Assembly: GCA_964019695.1 (NCBI GenBank)
Contig: OZ026524.1
Span: 67,606,223-67,670,222, forward strand
Reading direction: 5' to 3'
Source of the DNA: Loripinus fragilis
Taxonomy: Eukaryota > Mollusca > Bivalvia > Lucinida > Lucinidae
DNA length: 64,000 nucleotides
This document shows, in pieces, positions 33,946-44,690 of this stretch. The stretch's first letter is position 1; every line of letters starts with the position of its first letter. Under the pieces are notes generated by a model that was not told where the DNA came from, ran no database searches, and saw only the letters and a list, made by a program, of their open reading frames with translations. The translations under genes and the position numbers were made by a program.

Positions 33946-34320
33946 ATATGTGTGATTCAGGCTACCCGACCTACCCTAAATTTTTACCCCCTACCCTAAA
34001 TTTGTTCTCCAAATTCTGAAGTTGGAAGAGAATAGCAGAACAAAATACTTTTGTTCTGCTATTCTCTTCCAACTTCAGAATTTGGAGAAAAAATACATAT
34101 CAAAATGACCATTTGAAATTCAGTCTTTGGTATTGGAAGTAAAAGGATTAAAACAAGGTTATATCTTCAAAAATAGTCCCTTTTATATCAGTTTTGTCTT
34201 ATTTAATACATTTCCAAGCAGGTATGAATACTAGTATTCCAAGAAAAAAAGTTTTCAAAAAAAAATTGTAATTGTATCCTACCCTATTTTTTTTCAGGGT
34301 GTAACCTGAACCTTACATAT
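33946..34320. mobile_element. Fold-back element with a perfect 41 bp central hairpin
   Basis: The outer arms are imperfect (ATATGTGTGATTCAGGCTAC facing GTAACCTGAACCTTACATAT; ACCTACCCTAAATTTTTACC facing ATCCTACCCTATTTTTTTTC). 34005-34045 and 34049-34089 are perfect inverses with a 3-base loop. Confidence 0.8.
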
Positions 34321-34541
34321 TATTTCAGTTGGTCCTATCAAAACATATGATATGGGTGCTCAGACGAACCGTCTCATTTGGACGTTTCTTCTTAGCACAC
34401 AGAACGTAATTTTTGATAGTAAATACCTTACATAGTCAAGTGTTGGGCTATATGTTTTTTGATGACTGGCTCCCTCCATTTCGAACAGTACTACAACCGT
34501 TCCAATCAAAAACTCAGGCCGATGACTTCAATTGACGAGAC

Positions 34542-34774
34542 TGTACTGTCCAGCCAGCCAAGAGTGACAGTGACGTCATGTTTTGTTTACAAAGTTATCA
34601 GGGACTTAAAACCGATAGATCACTTGTGTAATAATCCTATCAACAGGATAGGATTAATACACAAGTGATCAATCGATTCGTGTATGCTCAAGTGAAGCGT
34701 ACACGTTAGTGTTTTACTTAGCAATTGTAAACAAACATTACGTCACTGTCACTCTTGGTTGGCACGACAGTACA
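34542..34774. mobile_element. Fold-back MITE, 233 bp
   Basis: The arms TGTACTGTCCAGCCAGCCAA and TTGGTTGGCACGACAGTACA continue inwards through GAGTGACAGTGACGTCATG / TTACGTCACTGTCACTC. The centre is ACTTGTGTAATAATCCTAT with its inverse around 34630. Confidence 0.8.
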
Positions 34775-35220
34775 TGTCGATTTTTTTCTATTATGGTTCC
34801 TCTTTTTCCCTTCTACCCAGTACGCTATGAAAAGCGGGCCACTATCGGCCCACAATCGAAAGGTGTTTTGCTGGCGAGCCGATCTTGGCCCGAGACTGTA
34901 ACCTTAGAGTCAGCATACAGTTTCAGGCCACCATCAGTTCGCTAGCTGGCGGGCCAAATGTGGCCGCTTTAAGATATTTACTGGTTATTTTATTTCATAT
35001 GGGACATTTATATGTAATCTATATGAAAATGATAATATGTGTGTGATATTCTCGATTGAAATCTGAGATGCGACACAGCATTATACAATATGGAAAATGT
35101 TATATGGTGGCACAGTAGTGCCGTGTACAGAATTGTTAAATCTATTGACAGACCAACAGGGCACTGTCAAAAGGCCCTCCAATGGACGGACAATGTAACG
35201 TCATCATAATTCTACACTAT
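34775..35220. repeat. No gene; GCTGGCGGGCC repeat at 34825-34970
   Basis: AAAGCGGGCCACTATCGGCC and CTAGCTGGCGGGCCAAATGTGGCCGCTTT frame a 150 bp inverted-repeat segment resembling the middle of family I. The rest is featureless. Confidence 0.5.
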
Positions 35221-35590
35221 TATAGCTGCGTAGTCTGTAACTTGATATTTTTCGAAATTTTTTCTTTTCTTTTTAAATCATTTGTAAAAGTAGAATTAAG
35301 TTATGTTTTCACAATAAATCTGTTCACTATAGCTGAAAACGGCACGAAAAGGTGAATTATCTTATAAAACAGGTGAGTTTTTCTCTTGTCGGTAATCATT
35401 TGCGTCCCTCCAATAATTATACACAGTTAATTTTAACATAAATGCTGTTGTTTTGATATTGATAATTTGTTAAGATTTACGAAATTGGTAAAATGTTTAC
35501 CTGAATTTTAGTTATTTAACTGTGTTCTTGAAAAATAGAAACATTAGTTCTAAAATTAAAAGATCAAAAGTTACAGACTATGTAGCTTTA
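35221..35590. mobile_element. MITE family F, about 370 bp
   Basis: Ends TATAGCTGCGTAGTCTGTAA and GTTACAGACTATGTAGCTTT. The body is highly similar and in the same orientation as 39482-39851 (for example GCGTCCCTCCAATAATTATA). Confidence 0.85.
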
Positions 35591-35599
35591 ACTCTTCCT

Positions 35600-35765
35600 T
35601 TGCTAGCGACGACTTTTGTCGTCTGTTGATAATCTTTTCAAACGATTTGTACCCAGATCAGGACCGATACAGCGCCGGTCCTCATCTGGACTAAAACGTT
35701 TGGCACTCTGATAGTGGTCCTGATTTTCTTTGAAGAATTACCCAGCATGAAAAGAGCTAAAGTGG
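35600..35765. repeat. MITE family E
   Basis: ACTTTTGTCGTCTGTTGATA then ACCCAGATCAGGACCG and its inverse CGGTCCTCATCTGG. See the copies at 37785 and 43995. Confidence 0.6.
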
Positions 35766-36454
35766 CTTACGACATCTTCTTGAAATTCATTACCTTCACA
35801 ATGGCGTAGCCAGAACGCTAAAAAAGTTAGGTACATCAAAGGGAGACTACTGGATCAAGCAATGCTTCTCTTCAATTGCGTCCCTCTACAAAATGGGAAT
35901 TCCTCTTAACGGAAAGAATTTGCTCCCAGAGGGAGCGAATTCTTTCCTTTATGAGCATTTCCTTATAGTACGAAAAATCACTTTTATCACATTAAGTGAT
36001 CTCCCTTGAATCTTACTATTTATATTACGCACGTGCGTAACCTGCGTAATGAGTGCTACGCCAATGAAATTCATTTGCAAACCGCTTTAGACCACATATA
36101 GCATCGGCATATATCGACAAACATCGGCAAACACCGCCGGATTGCCGCCAGTATTAAACGAAAACAGCCTTTGAACTTAACCGGGTTTTCCGAGTATGTA
36201 ACGAGGTTTGTCGATAACTCGTCAATTTTCTGAGGCTTTAAATAATAACAGTGCTATTAACAAAACCATTAAACAAAACAAATTCAATCCAAACCAGAAA
36301 CGAAACAGGATTGCACATTTCTAGATAACCACAACAAAAAATCAACAGTGAAAATATAGCCCACCCACCCTTGTTAAAATATCGGATGCGACCATTAAAT
36401 GTAACGGGACAGCAACATTAAAAGCAAGTGAAACTGAAATGCAAGCCCTAAACT
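35766..36454. other. No gene; one short hairpin
   Basis: GGAAAGAATTTGCTCCC / GGGAGCGAATTCTTTCC (35911-35947) has 17-base arms with one mismatch. AATGGCGTAGCC at 35801 faces GCTACGCCAATG at 36055, possibly another small fold-back element. Confidence 0.5.
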
Positions 36455-36870
36455 CACCCTGGTAAACGTATACGTCGATTTGGTGGTATTTACGTGTATT
36501 GCCGGTACTTCATAGACCGGAAGTGGTAGATATTGGTGCTAATACTATATAGAAAAACATGCCATATGCCTAAAGGTCTATAGAATTAGATCATCTATAA
36601 GTATTCGGCATGCACAAAGCGATTTAGGTAAGCATTTAGGAATAGATTCGAGTACCGATCTGGATGGATGATCGGTACTCGAATCTATTCCTAAATGCTT
36701 ACATAAATCGCCATACACATACTGAATACTTAAAAATCATCTAATTCTTAAGTCCTTTAGGCATATGGCATGTTTTTCTATATAGTATTAACAACAATAT
36801 CTACCACTTCCGGTCTATGAAGTAACGGCAATACGCGTAAAGACCACCAATCGACGCCATTTACCAGTGT
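36455..36870. mobile_element. Fold-back element, about 415 bp
   Basis: Arms match over nearly their whole length: CTGGTAAACGTATACGTCGA faces TCGACGCCATTTACCAG; ATAGACCGGAAGTGGTAGAT faces ATCTACCACTTCCGGTCTAT; ACATGCCATATGCCTAAAGG faces CCTTTAGGCATATGGCATGT. The innermost pair around GAATAGATTCGAGTACCGAT has a loop of about 10 bases at 36660-36670. Confidence 0.88.
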
Positions 36871-36970
36871 GAAACTATGCAATCTACATCAAACCCTAAA
36901 AATAAGTCAGTAACACGTGTTTGTATGGTGGCATGGTAGAATTAGATTCCTGCAATTAATTTGCATTGTC

Positions 36971-37182
36971 AGGGATAGATCAAGGATTTCTGGAAAGGGG
37001 ATTCAGATCTACAGGAGGTGGGGTCGCTTTCCTGATCTTGTCTCATTTTTTCTCTCAAATATCCCATGTCACAATGAAATAATTTGGTCTCACCGAGACC
37101 AAATCCTTTCATTTTAATGGAATATTTAAAGAAGGGGGTGGGTCAAGCGAATCCCCTGAAGCCCCTCTGGATCCGCCATTGA
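36971..37182. repeat. GGATCCGCC-ended MITE-like segment
   Basis: Ends CCCTCTGGATCCGCCATTG. The inside pair TTTGGTCTCACCGAGACCAAA (37083-37103) is a near-perfect palindrome. The left end is unclear. Confidence 0.5.
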
Positions 37183-37585
37183 TTTTTCTTGTTCTTCAGT
37201 TGAAAAAAAAATGATTAAAAATGTACAATGTGCAATTAAATTAGACATTTTATTGTATTTCTAAGCTTTGCGGGAAATCAATTAAATATTCAAAATGGAG
37301 GCCTCCATTGGCATATTATACGTCAGAATTTCTACAACTTTCTTACTATGCATGTACATCCGACTTTGATCAGGCTTGTGGCGTATTGCAGGGTGTATTA
37401 AGGGCTTGTATTTCACAAAGGTAAATTGCTTTCAATGTATCGAAATTTACTGCAATATCACATATAACAACATACATACATACACACCATTTAACCCTGA
37501 AACAAGTTAATTGCCAAAATCGAATTAATACGTTAACCCCATTTGTTTTTGCTTACCGACATTATCATTAACCATATAACATGTA
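37183..37585. other. No gene seen
   Basis: AT-rich, no recognised repeat. Confidence 0.4.
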
Positions 37586-37588
37586 TAC

Positions 37589-37659
37589 GCAGACAGTGCA
37601 AAACCAGATCAGACGCCGCAAAACGCGACGTCTGATCAGGTTCTCCACTGTTTGTTTAC
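37589..37659. repeat. Short hairpin family D
   Basis: AGATCAGACGCCGC and GCGACGTCTGATCAGG face each other, with AACAGT-type outer arms (ACAGTGCAAAACC / CCACTGTTTGT). Confidence 0.75.
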
Positions 37660-37784
37660 AGAAATTTCTTTTAAAATTTGAATAAAAATGAAAAAATATA
37701 ACCCAACAGCGCTAAATTTGGAAATGGACTCGTCCAATTGATAAGGATGGGGAATACATTCGGCATAAAAGGATAAGCAGGCAC

Positions 37785-37985
37785 GTAGTGTCAGGTATTC
37801 GTCTGCTAATGTCGTCTGAAGATAGCATTTGCAAACAGTGTGGATCCAGAACAGATCCGAAAAATGTCGGGCCCGAGCTGGATCCAAACAGTTTGACACT
37901 TTGACATGTTTTAAAAGTTGACTGAAAACAAAATCAGCAGACGACAAAAGGTATGTGCAATATTAACCAGCATCCCGAGAGTTAA
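37785..37985. repeat. MITE family E
   Basis: Ends near TCGTCTGCTAATGTCGTCTG and ATCAGCAGACGACAAAAGG. The middle has TGTGGATCCAGAACAGATCC and GAGCTGGATCCAAACAG. Confidence 0.65.
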
Positions 37986-38610
37986 ATGAAGGTATAACAT
38001 GAAACTAAAAAAATAGCTTTCTTTTTTTGACATCACTTTGACGTCAAATATATGCGAGTGCGTTGCTTTTGACTACCTGAAGCTGAGTATGGATTTATCA
38101 GAAAATTTTAAAGAGTGCTTTCACGCAAGGACAGACTTCTAAGGCTCATCGGATATGCGGCAACTTCAGACCCCAAAGCGGGCACTTTGGCAAACAATGT
38201 AGACCCAGATGAACTGACACAGAACGCGGCATTTCACCAGGGTCTGCATTTTTGCTACATTAAAAGCAAATCGAAGTACACCTTAACCCTTGCCATGCTG
38301 AATATTTTATGTACTACACTCATCCCCAATTTTAACCTGTTAACTTGCAGCACTCCGCAAATAATCATGCTCTTTTCAATCAGAGTGGAAAACAGTGTGG
38401 ATTCTGATCAGATAGCTTCGTAAGAAGCCAGCTGATCTGGATCTACAGTATTTTCAAATAGGAATAATTCCGGGTTCAGCACTACAAAGATTAATTTTGA
38501 AACTTTAACTGTCCCTTTGATATGTACAACGAACTATCCCAGGCCCATTGTATGCGTAGGAATTAATTAGAGTAAAGTCAGGTAACTTCTGACACCAGGT
38601 AAATTCGGAC
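37986..38610. other. No gene; diverged hairpin D remnant
   Basis: The stretch 38190-38250 (GCAAACAATGTAGACCCAGA, CACCAGGGTCTGCATT) is a diverged family D hairpin. Nothing else is recognised. Confidence 0.45.
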
Positions 38611-38616
38611 ACACAT

Positions 38617-38686
38617 TTGCAAACAGTGGAAATCCAGATGAGATGGCTCCTGATGAGCTGTCTCATCAGGATTTTTACTGTTTGCT
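38617..38686. repeat. Short hairpin family D
   Basis: GCAAACAGTGGAAATCCAGA and GGATTTTTACTGTTTGC are outer arms; GATGAGATGGCTC / GAGCTGTCTCATC are inner arms. Confidence 0.7.
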
Positions 38687-38899
38687 TAGTTAATTTCAAT
38701 TTTAATTCCAATAATTAAATTATGAAACAAACATTGCCACTGTCCAAATTTACCTAATGTCCGAAGTTACCGGAATTTATGGTTAAGCTCATATTGGGCG
38801 ACATCAAACATCTTTTCAAGGGCACGGTAGCATTGAAAGCCACTGGGTCTGAAATGCAAGCCCTTATTAAACCATGAAATCTGCTGCTAACACGATCAT

Positions 38900-39393
38900 A
38901 CAACCACGAAACAAGCAATTTAGCAATATACTCCCATGAAACATCTGAAGATAAGCTGCTAGAATCATAAAATAGAACGTATATTATTATCATCAAAGTG
39001 CATTCAAATTACATGAAAAGTTGTTCATTTCTACATGCTCATTTCTTTGAATTAATTAAAGTGGTCGAGAAATTGTTTTAAAAAAGCTTATGGTGAAAAA
39101 ACTCATTTAGTGAAAATACATATGTTGTAGCTACACATTGGAATTGCCTCATAGGCAATTCCAATGTGTACTTACAACATATGTTACTGAAAATAAGGAA
39201 GAAAACTATTTGGCAATTTCCTTTTCCAAGTATCATGTCCGGTGTCTTTATCTCTTTTAAACATACCAAACTGTCAATCAGTATTAAAATTCCTTTTACT
39301 CTACTACAAATTGTTTATATTTGTATGACAGCTATATCTCCAAATTCGAGTTCATGAAATACCTCTTTGCTTACTTGCTAGTTGCGTTGTTGT
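38900..39393. mobile_element. MITE family G, about 494 bp
   Basis: Ends ACAACCACGAAACAAGCAAT and TTGCTAGTTGCGTTGTTGT. The centre is a near-perfect hairpin (ACATATGTTGTAGCTACACA, facing TGTGTACTTACAACATATGT, with CAATTCC arms inside) at 39118-39183. It is the inverted relative of 43045-43552. Confidence 0.85.
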
Positions 39394-39481
39394 ATGAAGG
39401 TGGTATAAAATAGTCATACCACGATTGTCCACTTGCACGAGAGATAATCTACTTGCTAAAGATCGTGGATTACACTATTAC

Positions 39482-39851
39482 TTAAAGAGACTAAGTCTGC
39501 AACTATGAACATTTTCGAAATTTTTATTTTCTTTTTAAATCATTTGTAAAAGTTGAATTAAGTTATGTTTTCACAATAAATCTGTTCACTAGAGCTGAAA
39601 ACTGCACGGAAAAGTGAATTCTCTTATAAAACAGGTGTGTTTTTCTCGTGTTGGTAATTATTTGCGTCCCTCCAATAATTATAGACAGTTAATTTTAACA
39701 TAAATGCTGTTGTTTCGATACTAATAATTTGTTAAGATTTACGAAATTGTTAAAATGTATACCTGAATTTTAGTTTTTTACTGTGTTCTTGAAAAAAAGA
39801 AACATTAGTTCTAAAGTTAAAAGATCAAAAGTTACAGACTATGCAGCTTTA
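39482..39851. mobile_element. MITE family F, about 370 bp
   Basis: Same body as 35221-35590, with ends TTAAAGAGACTAAGTCTGCA and GTTACAGACTATGCAGCTTT. Confidence 0.85.
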
Positions 39852-40064
39852 ATTTGACACTCAAACTTATTTAGAGTTGCTGCGATACTGATTTCACCTT
39901 TGAATGCAGCTTAATAAATATTTAGCTAACGACACCTTGCACATTTATCCAAAAATGATTTAGTACTTAGTAATAATCCAAATATTACTGTCGGTTCATT
40001 TGATGTCATTGGAGACAAGAATTGCAAGGGAAATCACTGATACTACCAGAACCAATATGTTGTG

Positions 40065-40266
40065 GGAGCGCAGTGGCTCAGTGGTAGAGTGCTTGGCTCG
40101 AGACCGAGAGGCCGCAGGTTCGAGCCACACCGGCTTCACTGTGTTGTGGTCCTTGAGCAAGGCACATTTATCCTAGCTTAGTACTGGTTCAACCCAGGAA
40201 GACCCGTCCCTGTTTAACTGAAAGATTGTTGATGGGACGTAAAGAATCAAATCAATCAAACAAACT
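40065..40266 (+). mobile_element. Full-length tRNA-headed SINE, 202 bp, with target-site duplication
   Basis: The 5' head GGAGCGCAGTGGCTCAGTGG carries an A-box-like TGGCTCAGTGGTAGAG and B box GGTTCGAGCC. The body has CCTTGAGCAAGGCACATTTA and CTTAGTACTGGTTCAACC, then GATTGTTGATGGGACGTAAA and an ATCAAATCAATCAAACAAACT tail. Perfect 11 bp direct repeats AATATGTTGTG flank it (40054-40064 and 40267-40277). The TTGAGCAAGGCAC body motif is shared with SINEs of several animal groups; the 3' partner LINE is not identified. It is the reference copy for the window. Confidence 0.93.
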
Positions 40267-40725
40267 AATATGTTGTGCTTTATCATGCATCAAGCACTGA
40301 CTTGTCCCCATGGAATCGTAGGTATTCATACGGAATAACTTCGGGTTCTTTTTTAGCAACTTTAGCCAAAAATTGACTAGAAAGCGTTCAAGACCTAAAT
40401 GAAATAGCGCTCGATTGCCAAATCATCTGATTTGCCACAAGTCACATGATTTTCTAAGATGGTAGATTAAAATAAATCTTAGTTAGCCTACACGCGTGTT
40501 CGTAGACAATACTGTGTAAACGTGGTGTTTGAAAAATATGATGATCTGTGATATGAGCTGATTTTAATATTACAGTTGGTTGCAATCCACTTGGTTCCAA
40601 GTTTCACTACGCGTAATGGTTATCTCTCTTTGGCCATTAGTAGTGTGTGTGTGAGCTAGTACGAAAAACTGGCTGCTCGATTGATCCAGGGTAACTTGTT
40701 GAGTGAGCTTTTGATTGCACCAAGC

Positions 40726-40729
<4 letters not shown>

Positions 40730-40771
<42 letters not shown>
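40730..40771. repeat. (GA)n microsatellite
   Basis: About 20 uninterrupted GA units immediately left of the mariner-like element. Confidence 0.95.
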
Positions 40772-40775
<4 letters not shown>

Positions 40776-40782
40776 ACGAGTA

Positions 40783-41724
40783 CGAGGGTTAGTCAAAAAT
40801 AACTGAGCCCTACCTCATTATATCTTAGCCTCACATTGTAGATAAGAAATATGATTATCTTTTATAAGTATAACATGTCATAGACGTTTTGACCCAAAAT
40901 AATTACCCCGATGAAGCTTCTTTTATGGTTGCTAGGCAACTAAAGATCGTCAGTCAGAGCGATGCGTTCACGATCTCCGCCACCAGGAATATACAGTATG
41001 CCTTAAAAAAGCTTGTGGGCTTGATAGTTTTTGTGAAAGACATAATTGACATTTGATTGAATAACATATATCATATTGTCTTTTCATTATACTTGGTTCG
41101 TAAATGTTTAGGTGAACACTGATTGCATGTGTTGCCTAGCAACAAAATAAGTCAACATTACACTAATTTTCAAATACACCAGGATTGTGTTGCCATGGAA
41201 ACAGAATCATTTATTCCAAACAAGCAATATAATATTTCTGTGGGGTTTGTTTGTGTATGCAGTACTGCAAAAGCATTATTAGGCTAATATTTTATGTTTT
41301 CTATTAAAATTGTGTTAATATGAATGTGGATGGGGTAAATTATAGGACTTGAGGCTCGTAAAAAATTGCTAAATTCTGAAATCAAACTACCACAGTATCT
41401 ACAATTTGGGGTCAGTTGGTTTTTTTTCTGTGGCACTGAGTAGGTACATGTAATAGGTATCAAACTGCAGTGAATGCAGCATTACATTGGAGTTACCATT
41501 TCCATGGCAACGCTTAGATATTGATGCATTACAGCGTGAACGCACCCGTTCGACGGGTCATGTTCGATTGCCTAGCAACCAGTATATAAAGCCTACCAAC
41601 AGATATAAATTAGGTTATTGAATAGATGACATATAACTGCGATGAAATATCATTTAAATATATGTCCATTTTACTTGAATTAAATGTTATAAGGTAGGGC
41701 TCAGTTATTTTTGACTAACCCTCG
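40783..41724. mobile_element. Mariner-like non-autonomous element, 942 bp
   Basis: Terminal inverted repeats of about 30 bp: CGAGGGTTAGTCAAAAATAA at the left and TTATTTTTGACTAACCCTCG at the right. TA precedes it (40781-40782); the right side reads TG, a likely mutated TA. Internal inverted motifs GTTGCTAGGCAAC and TTGCCTAGCAAC occur near both ends. No transposase frame is present. Confidence 0.85.
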
Positions 41725-41739
41725 TGCATGATCGGATTG

Positions 41740-42140
41740 GTTTCATGATCATAAAGTATCGATTGCAGGATCTCAATCTGAGGAACGACTATAGGATTCA
41801 GTGGTGATCAATATCGATACATGTAACATGATCACAATTCTAGGAACGATTACAGAATCAGAGCCCGTGTATCGGTTATAGTAGCATAACCTTAGGGGCG
41901 ATTACATGGACATAAACATAGTTGCGAGTACATGATCCTAATACTATTATCAATGACAGGATCGTAACCTCAATAGCGATTACTTGATGATAACCATATC
42001 ACCAATTACAGGATCATAACCTAAGTAACGATTATAGGGTATAGCTATTGTATACCTTGCAGAATCATAACCTTTAAGTAGTAACGATAACAAGACCGGT
42101 TCCTTAGTAACGATTTTATTATCATTACTATAGGAGCATA
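41740..42140. repeat. Degenerate tandem repeat, about 30 bp unit
   Basis: Repeated phrases GATCATAACCTAAGTAACGATTA and variants (AGGATCGTAACCTCAATAGC, GTAGCATAACCTTAGGGGCG) recur roughly every 30-40 bases. A last unit is at 42680-42710. Confidence 0.6.
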
Positions 42141-42144
42141 TTTA

Positions 42145-42275
42145 CATTTTCGAAGCAATCCTTTAATGAATCTTTAGATTTTTGCAACCGTTCATAGCCT
42201 CATGAATTACACACATTTGATTGACAGCTGCCAAGCTCACTTGCCCGTGCAATACGATTTGAATATCGAACTAAA
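42145..42275 (+). repeat. Dispersed repeat (shared with 20293-20440)
   Basis: TTTACATTTTCGAAGCAATC through TTCATAGCCTCATGAAT is almost identical to the upstream copy; it then diverges. Confidence 0.75.
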
Positions 42276-42531
42276 TCGCCATAAGTGATACTGGTGTTGA
42301 GATTGACAGCGAGCCACATCCGAGTCGCACGTGCAAAACACTTGAAGCCTCTTGGTTGCTCCATTGGCTGTCCGTGTTCAAGCTGGCTATTCCGCTTTTC
42401 CATTTTACACTGCGACTGAACCGTTAATATGATTATATTTTAAATACAAAACAGTTTAATTCCTAAATCAAAAATAATTTTTATATTTTAGATATCTATA
42501 ATAAAATGTAAATATAAGCAATTAATTCAAT

Positions 42532-42654
42532 TTTTGGAATGTTCATGGAATCATGAATACTTCGGGTCTCTTGCAAAGTTAACGTGAAACCCTTCGTGCT
42601 TCACTTACTTTGCAAGAGACCCGAAGTATTCATGATTCCATGAACATTCCAAAA
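42532..42654. repeat. Perfect inverted repeat, 48 bp arms
   Basis: 42532-42579 and 42607-42654 are exact inverses over 48 bases, separated by 27 bases that themselves contain GTGAA/TTCAC. The arms contain TTCGGGTCTCTTGCAAAG. Confidence 0.95.
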
Positions 42655-42749
42655 AGCGAATTCATTTCTTAAATAATCTCATAATGATAACAGGATCATA
42701 ACATTAACGTGATGAACTAAAAGCAAACATAGTATGCGTACTAAAATAT

Positions 42750-42925
42750 GTTCTTGCGAGAAAACCTGTGTTAGCAGTTTGAGACCAGGTAAGCCTCAAT
42801 CCATCCTGCTCAGCTACATAGATTAACGCGAATGTTGAATTTTCGCATGTAGTTGGTTTCCGGAACGTGAATAACAGCGCTACTGATCAGACTGCGCAGC
42901 AATGACAGGTTTTCTTGCAAAATGT
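42750..42925. mobile_element. MITE with ACAGGTTTTCT ends
   Basis: TTGCGAGAAAACCTGT at the left faces ACAGGTTTTCTTGCAA at the right. The inside has ACTGATCAGACTGCGCAGCA. A relative is at 46765-46920. Confidence 0.7.
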
Positions 42926-43044
42926 CCCATATAATATTGTAATATTCACACTGAAGAGCAGTTTGCATTTTACCCAGTTTCTAGGAATGTCTACAACATG
43001 ATGATTTCATTTAACCAGGTGACACGTGCATTTGCCACTCGATT

Positions 43045-43552
43045 ACAACCTCGCAACCAGCAGGTTAGCAAAGAAGTAGTTCATGAACTCGAATTTGGAG
43101 ATAAAGCTGTCATGCAAATATAAACAATTTGCAGTAGAGTGACAGGAATTTTAATACTGATTGGCAGTTTGTGATGTTTAAAAGAGGTAAAGACAATGAA
43201 CATGATACCTGGAAAATGTAAATTTCCAACTACTTTTCTTCCTTATTTTCAGAAACATATGTTGTAGGTATAGGTTGGAATTGCCTCTATTGGACAATTC
43301 CAATGTGTACCTACAACATATGTCTGTTCAATCAATTAGTTTTTCACTTATGGTGACTTCACTTCGCTTTTTAAACAAATTCTCAACCACTTTCACTTAT
43401 TCAAAAAAATGAGCATGTAGAAATGAACATCTTTTCATGTAGTTTGTCATGCACCTGGATGACAATAATAGACTGTCTATTGAATGCTTCTGACAGCTGA
43501 TCTTAAGATGTTTCATGGAAGTATATTGCTAAATTGCTAGTTGCGTGGTTGT
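43045..43552. mobile_element. MITE family G, inverted relative of 38900-39393
   Basis: Ends ACAACCTCGCAACCAGCAGG and TTGCTAGTTGCGTGGTTGT. The central hairpin ACATATGTTGTAGGTATAGG / CCTACAACATATGT is at 43255-43322. Confidence 0.85.
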
Positions 43553-43994
43553 AAACCCATTTATGACAAGTAAAATGTCCAATATTTAGTGTTTTTAAGG
43601 TTATGGAATATCCTATTCTTCACTATAAGGGATAGCTGGATGGAATTTTCAGGTTAAATTGGTTTTAGAAAACATGCATAGCCTGATAAGATGCCACGTT
43701 CTGTGCCATCTCATCTCGGTGTGCACTTTTCACTTATGTTCCCTGTTTGGGATGCTGAGTAGAAAACACACACACATCTGCGCGTACGTTTTCTTTTAAA
43801 TTAATAACAAAACCCAAGAAGTTGTATGCCAGACCATCAATATCAAAAAAAAGTTTTAGGAAGAAATGATGTTCTATTTTTGTTGTCGGGCCTGATCTGA
43901 GTCCAAACTATTTACGGGTTATCAGCAGACGCAACTTGCAGGTAGAGAGTCAAGGTGCTCGTTGGCAGCGTCTTGGAGAAAAGTTCTAAATGTG

Positions 43995-44190
43995 ATGTAA
44001 CATTTTGAACTCCTTGCCTACGAGTGTCGTCTGCTGATAACCTTAGCAATCAGTTTCGACCCAAACCAGGCCCGATAGAACTTCGGGTCGTATCTGGATC
44101 CAAACGGTTTGAAATTCTTTTTCGATAAAGTTGATTATGAAAAAAAAATCAGCAAACGACAAAATATGTAAAATTATCCAGAAGGCAAAG
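43995..44190. repeat. MITE family E
   Basis: GCCTACGAGTGTCGTCTGCTG at the left and ATCAGCAAACGACAAAATAT...AGAAGGC at the right. Middle CCAAACCAGGCCCGATAGAA. Confidence 0.7.
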
Positions 44191-44500
44191 AATTACAACT
44201 GACAAAACAAGGAGCAGTGGTTTAAGTTGAGGCTCCCATCCGTGTTCATTTGCATTGACTGTGACACATTCTCTTGTAATCCTTCCAATCACCAATGACC
44301 TTGACTTTGTATGGACTGTACGCACTGGACCTCTGACACCAATCCCAAATGAAGCGCAGTAATCTCTGTAGACAATCACTGACCATGACTCTACGAAACT
44401 TGGTACTCTTGACATCGTTCTCCAAAGGACTAGGGCAGTCCGACACACAAGAATACAATATAGATTTGATTGCAATTTGTATTTTTCATTATTATTTTTA
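44191..44500. other. Unassigned stretch with open frames on the - strand
   Basis: Two overlapping - strand frames (108 and 70 residues) cover 44246-44475. One includes LQRLLRFIWDWCQRSSAYSP. I recognise no family and see no convincing splice sites, so no gene is called. Confidence 0.3.
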
Positions 44501-44690
44501 TCGTCTGCTGAATAGTTGAAAAAAAATCTTTTTCAAAAAAATCTTTTTTCAAAATATTCTTTCAGGAATACCATCAGAGTGTCAAACAATTTAGACCCAG
44601 ATCAGGCCCGACAACATGTCGAGACTGATCTTGGTCCAAACTGTTTGCAAAGTTCATCAGCAGACGACATTTACACCTGCAGATAATTAT
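44500..44690. repeat. MITE family E
   Basis: TATCGTCTGCTGAATAG at the left and CATCAGCAGACGACATTT at the right; centre ACCCAGATCAGGCCCGAC. Confidence 0.7.

Noticed and set aside
40065..40140. A tRNA gene, suggested by A-box-like and B-box motifs.
   Set aside because: No cloverleaf with a proper acceptor stem could be drawn. The sequence continues into a body and tail shared by other copies and is flanked by an 11 bp target-site duplication, so it is a SINE.
44149..44475. A possible exon on the - strand (108 and 70 residue frames with WDWCQRSSAY).
   Set aside because: It lies between two family E MITEs, has no convincing splice sites and matches no family I know.
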